From positions 62,001 through 126,000 of the forward strand of contig JASBNA010000051.1 of NCBI GenBank assembly GCA_038087015.1: DNA of 64,000 nt, given 5' to 3'. Shown here piece by piece: positions 56,412-64,000 of the stretch. The notes below the pieces were generated by a model. It saw only the letters and a program-made list of their open reading frames with translations. It was not told where the DNA came from and ran no database searches. Position numbers and translations under genes: made by a program. The stretch is from Cerrena zonata (Eukaryota > Basidiomycota > Agaricomycetes > Polyporales > Cerrenaceae). Position 1 is the stretch's first letter; each line of letters opens with the position of its first letter.

Positions 56412-57185
56412 GTTGAATACAAGCGATGAATTTGCAGTAGTTTGTACAAGGGAGAGCGATGTGTTATCCAATCGCTTCGGCTCTGTTATATGTATAGGTA
56501 AGTGTTTGCCAAGACGATATGCATAAGCTCGTGGTTGGTCAGCGCTGGGATTGTGCTATCGCATAGTAGTGTCGACACGCATGGTGACGTTCTTCGCAAT
56601 GAGATAGTAAAATACACATTTGTCGTTTACCCCTCAGTCCCTCACTCGCCATCGGCGGAAAAGCAATGTCCCAACAGAATTCAAATGGCTGATTAACGAA
56701 GGGTAAAGCCCGGTTCGGGGTTAAGTCACTAGTGTCATAGTGCCCATCCCACCACGCAGATAAATCGTCGTCATATGATGAACAGACTCACAGAGTATGA
56801 TATCTATGCGGGCGTACATGGGAGGGCGAGAATTTGCAGCTAAGGAATTTCGATTTGGCTATATTCAAGCATGACTATACGAAGTATCCTCACAATATCG
56901 TGGTAAACGCCAGGTATAGACACGAGGAATGCCGTTCATTATGGATAAAGTCTACCTAGATCTATTGTAAAGTGATCAGTAATTCAACGGGGGAGCTTCA
57001 GCAAATGACGTTACTTTCTTGAATTGCATCTAAAGAAGCTTGAGTTCGTGAAGGCTTGTCCATCAACACTGCTCTGGCAGCGCGGATACGGGTGGCACAT
57101 ACATATAATTCCAAAACTAAGGGGAAACAGCTGGGTGGTGTATATCCAATAGATGTCCGTCCGAAGAAAATCTGAGTATAGAGCT
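56412..57185. promoter_or_regulatory. SDR-F upstream region with the shared motif
   Basis: AAAGCCCGGTTCGGGGTTAA lies at 56705-56724, about 295 bp upstream of SDR-F, and matches the blocks upstream of SDR-B and SDR-E. The rest is the 3' flank of BUD13 with no gene recognised. Confidence 0.45.
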
Positions 57186-58231
57186 CTACATGTCGTCCAC
57201 ACTCCACTCGTAGCTCTCTGCCGTTCTTCGTTTTCGGTCGTTAATTCTCTGGAATAGCTTTTTCTCGAAACCGTTCCCTCGATCTGGGATTGGGTTCATC
57301 AATTGAATTGACGCGACAATGTATAACGCAAACGTACCAACACCATCCCACCGGTATCCTGGTTTGATACCAAAACGATTTGGTGGCGGAGGTGGACCTG
57401 AGTATTCAGGTTTCCTCGGACCTTTCCCTCGCTTTTTCTGATGGATTGGGAAATACATGAAATTAATATTAATTGGTCCAAGGTAGAAGTACTCACTGTT
57501 AGGAATGCTGCTGCTGGATCATTCCATCTCTCTTCAGCCTTCAAATCCTCGTTCATTTCTACATCATCTACCGTCCTCGCAAAGCCCTTCCCTTTCAATG
57601 CGTCTTGTTCCTTCTTCCGTTTTTCCACTTCCTCTCGCTGTACCAATCCCTTCCCCCACTCCATCTTCTTCGCTTCCTTCTCCTCTTTCTCCCGTTTCCG
57701 ACGTGCAGCCTCAGCACGCTCTGCTGCAATGTCCACTTTCCGCCCAGTCGCGTCTCGATAAACCGTCTCTTGTGCTGCAGCAATCTCTTCCTGCGTTAAT
57801 TCTGGTGCATGAGCATTCTTCTGGAATGTCTTCCGTAGTTGTTCAGCAGACATGAGTCCACCACGGAATGGTTTGTCTTCGTCTACTACTTGCGGTCTCT
57901 CGTCTGCAGGCTCTTCCTCCTCTTCATTCTTCTCGCCTTCCCGAACAGTTGCCCATCCCGAGTCCTCCTCCGCCCGTTGCTTCTTCTTGAAGCCTCGGTC
58001 ACTTGCGACGACAGCATCCTTACTGTCGTCTTCTTCTGGTTCCTTTGGTACTGCGTCCCAGCCAGCAAGGTCGTCGTCTTTAATGAATGAAGCAGAAGTA
58101 CTCGAGGAAGCGTGTGTTGTCTTGCGTTTCTTCTTCTTTGGCGCACCGTCGTTTGTCCGAGAGAGAATAGCATCCGCCTTGGGACCAGACATATATTTAG
58201 CAGCAAGATACGCTTTCATTGAGCTCGACAT
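57186..58231 (-). CDS. BUD13: BUD13/CWC26 pre-mRNA-splicing factor
   Basis: Component of the RES (retention and splicing) complex with Snu17 and Pml1. It starts [20 protein letters not shown] at 58231; the open frame runs further upstream but without an ATG. A Lys/Glu-rich middle contains [33 protein letters not shown] (the family's [10 protein letters not shown]) and [20 protein letters not shown]. After introns come [20 protein letters not shown] with [20 protein letters not shown], and the C-terminus SYEWSVDDM. The [29 protein letters not shown] and SY-W--DM motifs are diagnostic. It shares a promoter with the NUM1-like gene. Confidence 0.92.
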
Positions 58232-58393
58232 GATATAAATGTCCACGAATAGATGTCTTAGGAATGTAAACTTGGAGGAGTATGTCCAAGGTTCCCAATT
58301 TGGCTGGAGTCACGACATGTGTCACGCGTGACAGTGTGACATAGCACGCGTCGTTCGCCAAAACCCTCTCTGTTCTTTACCACATCGTCGTCG
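58232..58393. promoter_or_regulatory. Bidirectional BUD13/NUM1 promoter with two MCB boxes
   Basis: 162 bp between divergent starts. It contains ACGCGT at 58324-58329, centred in the perfect palindrome TGTCACGCGTGACA (58320-58333), and a second ACGCGT at 58346-58351. ACGCGT is the MluI cell-cycle box bound by MBF-type (Mbp1/Swi6) factors at G1/S in ascomycete yeasts. The flanking TGTCA/TGACA could also bind a bZIP or homeodomain factor. Confidence 0.6.
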
Positions 58394-61300
58394 ATGTCCA
58401 CGACGACGATGGCCACTTTTTCCGACGGCGTTGATGCCACCACGACCGACGACATGCGCTTTTATCTCCAGAATTTACTCGATGGTAAGGAGAAGCAGTT
58501 GCAACAAGCAGGCACGCTCGGGCAGCAGTTGCTTGAGCAACGAATGGAACTCGAGGAACGCATTAGACAACTTCAGGAACTCGACTTGGACGTCTCGAAC
58601 GACAACGGCGACGATGCGACGGTTAGGGAGAAATACAGAGAGTTGGCAGAGACAATCAAGGCTTGGGATACCGAGAATGAGGCCTTGTCGACCACTTTCA
58701 TTACCAGAGTGTGTTGTGTGTCGTGTCAGAATGACTCTGAATTACTGACTTGTTCCCTTTTTACGTTTTCTATAGCCTGCTCCGAATGATGCTGCCTCAC
58801 CACCCTCGCACTCACTCGAACTGACCAGGGGCGATATCGAACGGTCGCTTGAGCGCTCAAAAGCCTCTGCTGGAACCGCCGCCGCACAGTCCTCACGTCG
58901 AGCAAAGAATGCTGCTCACCGAGCCGACGATGTTGGTATGTATACACTTCAATTCTTAAAATTAATATCCACTGAACCTTGATATCTACTAGAATTTGCG
59001 TTCGAAATTGGGAGTGGCTTGTTGACCGAGGTCCGTCGTCTGCAGAGTCTGTTGGGTGAACGCGACAAGGCTATCCAGGATATGAAGGAGGAGAAGGATG
59101 ATTTGGAAAAGACGGTGGAAAGCCTAAAGATAGCGTTGCGGGAACAGGAGCAGTCTGCGGACAAGTTCAAGGAAGAGAATTGGAATCTCGAGGTCACCCT
59201 GCAGGAGCTACGCACTCAGCTGGCTGATTCGCAAGCAACAACTCTCAGGCTGGAGGGTGACACGAAGAGATTAACCAAGTTGCTCACAACGGCACGGGAG
59301 ACTGCAGACCAACACAAGAACGAGGCGGAGAAGCAGCAAAATGCGTTCGAGGAGCTCAAAGCGAAGCACGAGACTGACGTCGCCCAAGCGAGGAAGGTCG
59401 CAGCTAGTTTGCAGCGGGACAAATCCGACCTGCAACAATCGCTTGATTCGATGAAGGTCGAGATGGCCAAGCAATCACGCCGCTTGCCCAGATTTGGGTC
59501 CCCCCTTACGCCCAACGGAGCTTCCATTTCCGAGGCAGTCACACCAGCCGAGGGTGATGAAGACGACGTGTTCAGTGCCGCTTCTACCAACCGAAAACGC
59601 GCCGACACCTCTACGTTATTCCCCGATGGCTTTGACGACTTCCCCAATTCATCGCCAGAGAATTCGCCATCCAAACCGTTCCTTGCGCCGAACCATCCCA
59701 CCAATGAAATTGAAGCTCTTCAACAACGTCTCGCACATGCTCAGCGTCAAATTAATACCCTCAAAGGTACCCTTCAGCGCGAGAAGGAGATGCGTATCGA
59801 GTACAAGCGTAAACTCGAGTCATCCCCTGGATTCAGCTCTCCCGTGGTCGCTCTTGATGAAGAGGAGGACGATGAAGACTTCATTGACGAAGAGACTGGT
59901 ATGGTTAAACCCAAAGCACGTCTTACACCCTTCCGTCAAGGCAGAGGTCGCGGTAGAGGAAGGGGACGTGGTGCATCAGCGTTCGCACGCAAGTTGGAGA
60001 TGGCTGCACAGAGTCCGTCTTCTGACTATGCTGATGATGATGATATTCATGAATCGTCCCCACCTCCACCCGTGCCGCCCATCCCCTTCAAATTCCAGGA
60101 CGACGGGGAGGAGCCCTTGCACGACGTTGTCGAAGAGCATGAGGAAGAGGGTGAAGATACTGAGATTCAACAATCACCATCTCCCCTCGTTGCTTCGAAC
60201 AGGACTAGTGTCGATGGCATGGACCCCGCATTTGCTAACGTTCTCAAGAGGTCCGCCTCGGGAAGCTCATTTACCTACAACCGAAGTCCTCTCCGCCAAG
60301 TCCTTTCGCGCTCTACTAGAGGCGGTGGAACTCTTGGTCGTAGAACCCGTGGTGGGGCAGCATTCCAAGAAGCTCGGCCTCCTTCCCTCGTCGTTCAACC
60401 AGGCATTCTTGCAGAGGAGTTCGGTCTGGGTATGGATCGTAGCCTTGATGACACTCTCGAGCTGCCTGAACGTGAGATGGCTGAATTTGGTTGTCAGACC
60501 GACATCGTAGAAGAACTTCCTGTTCCTGCTCCGACGGTTATTATCACTTCGCCTTCAACTTCACTTCCTCAGCTCCCTCCTGTGCCCGAAGTTTCCGAAA
60601 TGGGTATTCAATGTGATCCTGAACCTGAGCCTGTTATCGTGAAGGCTGATGTCTCCCTGCAAACTGAGGAAGAAGCTGTCCCCGTCATTGTTCGCTCTGA
60701 TGCTTCAGTACAGCACGAGGATCTCACTCCTCCTGTCTTTGTCCCTCTTCTTGTCTCCACAGGAATGGCTACCGACCCTGAGCCCGAGCCCGAGCCCATG
60801 CCTGCTCCACCTCCAGCACCTACACCGATATTTGCGCAAGCAGAAGTGCAGACAGTTGTTGTTCCCTCCTCCGATGTTGACGTCCAGACTATTCCCGAGC
60901 ACCAGCCACTTTTGCCTAAGATGGCTGATATGCAAATGCAAACATTACCGGAACTCGTTCCTTCAACATCACATATGGAGGCCCAAACGACTACCGAGTC
61001 CATCCCAGACGATCATATCTCGTACTTGGATTCGTCTGTTGGTGAAGCCAGTGGTGACACTACGTTTACTCCCCGACCTCCCCCCTTGCCCATGCCTGAT
61101 TTCGATTCTGAAGACGATGGGACAATGACGGAGACAGGTTCGATTATGGAGTCCGACTATGAGGACTTCCAGGACGCCAGACAGAGCATCTCAATGGCGA
61201 CACCGACGGAAACTGAGGACTTCCACTCGATCATGACTGTCACTGATAACGAGTTCTCATCGAGTGATGAAGATGATGTGAGCATTAAGGCGTCTCGACT

Positions 61301-63704
61301 CAATAGTCGTGATATCTCTGCAGTATCTTCATATGTTTCGATACCTTTGGCTTCACCCTCTTTCTCTACACCATCCGCCACTATTGGTGTACCGGTGTCC
61401 GTACAGACATCGCCTGTAGAGGAGCCTAAACCAGTACCTAAACCTTCATATGAGTCTATCGGTATCGAAACTGACTTCATCGAGGAACCTACGATCATTG
61501 CACCAGTTGTTCAACCTCAGCCGGAGCCTCCCAAACCCGAAGTCAAGGAAATTTCCATCCAAACTGACGAATGGACGCCTCCCGTACCTCCTGCTCCTTC
61601 TTCCGCCTTTGCGCCCAATGCTACGTTTATTCCTGCTCCTGTTCTCATTACCGCCCCTTCATCCCCTGCCCAAGCGCCGTCGCCTTCATTCCGACCCTCT
61701 CAACAATTCCAGTTCATTTCTCCACCCCCTTCAGCTGGTCCGACTACAACTTCTTTGCCCATTGTGGCCGCTCCTTCGCCTTCTTCAAATATCATTCCCT
61801 CTTCTTCCCGAGATTCTGCTGGTTCTGCTTTCATTGCTCGACCTCGCACTTCTGCTTCAGACAGGAGACAGTCCATCGAGTCAACGTTGTCATCCGCTAT
61901 GGAGGATATGGTCTCGCGGTCGCGTACGCCTTCAAATGTAGCGACCGTCGTCGACAAATCCCGACCGCCGATGATGATGCTCCCTCCACCTCCGCGAGCT
62001 CCGCCCCCTCCCAATTCGATGCCCCCACCTCAATTCATACCCGAGAGGAGGTTACCCACTACTTCAAATGCTTCTTATACCTCTCACGACATACCCCCTC
62101 CGAGACCGTCATCACCCCCACCACCGGATCTCATCCAACGTGCTACTACCCCTCTTGGTTCAATCCTTTCCGTGCCTGCTCAGAGACCGTTCGGATTGCG
62201 ATCACAGACGTCAAGTATACCTTCGCAGCAAGCCTTACGCCAACCTTCATCAACAAGCAGTTTCCGCTCTGGACCTAGCGGTATACCCGTCCGTAATCCT
62301 CAGTCGAGCCCCTCGATACCTTCGTTCAATCTACGGGAAAGGGAACGTCGAGAAATGTCTTCCCTCTCGCTCAATTCTGGAGGACAGAGTCTCGGTTCTC
62401 AGCGATCGTCTATTTCGTCTGATCATCACCTGTACGAACAATCCAACCAACGAGCTCCTGGTGCACCACCTGAGGCTACACCTGATCGTACGGCCGGATT
62501 GACGAGTCGCAACGCCGCCCCTGGCTCCACTGATCCTACGGTCATTCATGCCATCACTCAGACAATGATTGGAGAGTTCTTGTATAAGTACACAAGGAGA
62601 GCTATCGGGAAAGGACATGGAGAACGTCGACACAAGCGGTTCTTCTGGGTCCATCCCTACACTCGTACTTTGTATTGGAGTTCCGCCGATCCTGGCTCTT
62701 CAGCCGTATCTGAGTCTAGTGCAAAGAGTGGTATGTGAAACCTATTCCTTGATATCTTGCTGTCGCTAAATGTTCTTGCCGTGCAGCTTACATTGAAGAC
62801 GTTCGGTCTGTTCTGGACCCTAACCCTATGCCTCCAGGTATTCATCAGTACAGTGTCGTTGTCTCGACTCCTCAACGTGAGATGAAGTTCACTGCACCAA
62901 CTAAAGAGCGACATGACATCTGGATCAATGTACGTCTCTAAGTTCATTCTCTCCTCGTTATTTAGTGTAGCTGACCATTCGTTTGATTTGTAGGCCTTGC
63001 AGTACCTTCTTTCACGTCCAAATGGTCCTGCTGGATCACCTTCGAATGGTATGGTGATGCCCAACAGTCCTATGTCCGTTGAAGAGAGGCTACCTGAAGA
63101 TGATCATACAAACGGTGGTCCGATCTACGCGAGTCCTCAAAGTCAACGCAGTACTCGTACAACAAGGACGGGCATCAGTTCGGATTCATTCAATATCACA
63201 CCGCGAGGTCAACGAAGTCAGTCTCAACTCTCGCTGGGCGGCTCAATGGGCAAACGTTCAGGTACACCTGCCGCCGAATACCTTCGTTGGAGTACTCTCG
63301 ATCCTGGAAGCCCATCGAAGTCATTTGAACACATTCCCGCGAACGACGGAGAACTCGATTTCGAGCTGCACGACGATACACTATCAGACGAAGGCTTCGA
63401 AGGTCTAGAAAATGTACGAGCTTGTTGTGATGGACGACATACTGTTGGTCGAAATGGCAAGATTATTCATCATCACGACCATGATCACCGTGATCAACCC
63501 GCTCCTCGAGAGCGTTCGCGAACACGAGACCAGCATTTGGATCCTAACCCTCAAGAATTATCACGGCCTGTGTCTCCAGCGTGGTCATTCCGTTCTCGGG
63601 CAGGTAGTGCAACGTCACACGATCGAGACGGTGCCGGTTTCTTCTCTCGATTTGGGTCAAGGCGATCGACTAAGACGGCCTTGTCTTCCTCCACTACGCA
63701 TTAG
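58394..63704 (+). CDS. NUM1/ApsA/Mcp5-like cortical anchor protein with PH domain
   Basis: Predicted 1688 aa from exons 58394-58708, 58776-58935, 58993-62730, 62787-62929 and 62994-63704. Family members tether dynein and mitochondria to the cell cortex and drive nuclear migration. The N-terminal 400 residues are coiled coil (RFYLQNLLDGKEKQLQQAG, EVRRLQSLLGERDKAIQDMK, EEKDDLEKTVESLKIALREQ). A long Pro/Ser/Glu-rich middle contains an RGRGRGRGRG tract and many short acidic repeats of the type IxTDxxEEP or VSLQTEEE (GCQTDIVEELP, MGIQCDPEPEP, ISIQTDEW). A C-terminal PH domain (ITQTMIGEFLYKYTRR to ERHDIWINALQYLL) binds phosphoinositides. ENVRACCDGRHTVG follows, then a basic tail. Large overlapping frames at 59494-60510 and 61571-62278 are shadows. 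Confidence 0.9.
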
Positions 63705-64000
63705 CCGGTATTATCATCGTTCCATCTAATCCTTGATTTTCACTTACCTTCTGTGTTAATTTGTTCTATATTGTCTCTGCTTTTGGATGACTGCTTGAAC
63801 ATTACAACTCTCATTTTTAATGGTTCTTTCCTCTGTGCCCTTTCCTTTTCTTGTGAATTGTTTCTTTCCTTTCCAAGTACAAGATCATATGTACTACCCA
63901 TTGAATCACTGTGCTGTATGCACCATACACTCCTTAAGTACCTGTGTGGTTATAAAAATTATAATGCATGCCATGTCTTGATATTTCTGGGTATTGACTG
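63705..64000. other. 3' flank of the NUM1-like gene
   Basis: T-rich sequence after the stop codon, likely containing the 3' untranslated region. No gene. Confidence 0.5.

Noticed and set aside
56705..56727. tRNA-like B box (GGTTCGGGG)
   Set aside because: It lacks the GGTTCRANNC pattern, an A box and any cloverleaf, and it recurs as an upstream block of three SDR genes.
59494..60510. 338-codon overlapping ORF
   Set aside because: It is a shifted-frame shadow of the NUM1-like exon, whose own frame has coiled-coil and PH landmarks. The same applies to 61571-62278.

Overview
The window is nuclear DNA from a filamentous basidiomycete, most likely an Agaricomycete. The genes are broken by many short GT-AG introns (about 50-70 nt, a few longer). 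Several coding exons are tiny (8, 9, 16, 21 and 22 nt). The recognisable genes are fungal: a NUM1/ApsA-type cortical anchor, BUD13, a DNAJC17/Cwf23-type J protein, RNA polymerase AC19, Sec24, and a fungal cAMP phosphodiesterase. I saw no bacterial operon, CRISPR array, rRNA or tRNA. Exon boundaries were worked out by eye from reading frame, splice sites and paralogue comparison, so a few N-termini are uncertain.

Layout. 1-2.5 kb: no gene seen. 2.5-5.4 kb: an EFM7/NNT1-like methyltransferase, then a decayed GDSL-esterase copy that has itself been hit by a small poly(A)-tailed insertion. 5.4-18.6 kb: a cyclic-nucleotide phosphodiesterase, a secreted GDSL esterase, a nitronate monooxygenase-like flavoenzyme, a patch of kinase-like genes (one intact, two decayed), mitochondrial methionyl-tRNA formyltransferase and a second GDSL esterase. 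18.7-27.3 kb: two L-fuconate-dehydratase-like enolase-superfamily genes in divergent orientation, flanking a secreted M28 peptidase and a J-domain splicing protein. 27.6-30.9 kb: a CENP-V/GFA-type zinc protein, a C2H2 zinc-finger protein and a 140-bp inverted repeat.

31-56.4 kb is the most dynamic part. It holds six paralogous short-chain dehydrogenases (SDR-A to SDR-F), all with the same unusual 21-nt second coding exon. SDR-C and SDR-D lie in a large inverted duplication with arms of about 1.7 kb. SDR-E carries a one-base frameshift. SDR-B, -E and -F share an upstream motif. Between them lie a GH25 lysozyme, a DUF2855 protein, a small conserved serine-rich protein, AC19, Sec24 and another kinase-like gene. 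57-64 kb: BUD13 and the NUM1-like gene diverge from a 162-bp promoter that contains two ACGCGT (MCB) boxes.

How it fits together. Housekeeping genes (splicing, COPII, Pol I/III, mitochondrial translation initiation, dynein anchoring) are interleaved with duplicated accessory families: GDSL esterase x3, fuconate dehydratase x2, kinase-like x4 and SDR x6. The secreted GDSL esterases, M28 peptidase and GH25 lysozyme, with the fuconate dehydratases, suit a saprotroph that degrades plant or microbial cell walls. I found no core biosynthetic enzyme, so the SDRs are better read as a local gene-birth and gene-death cluster than as part of a metabolite cluster.
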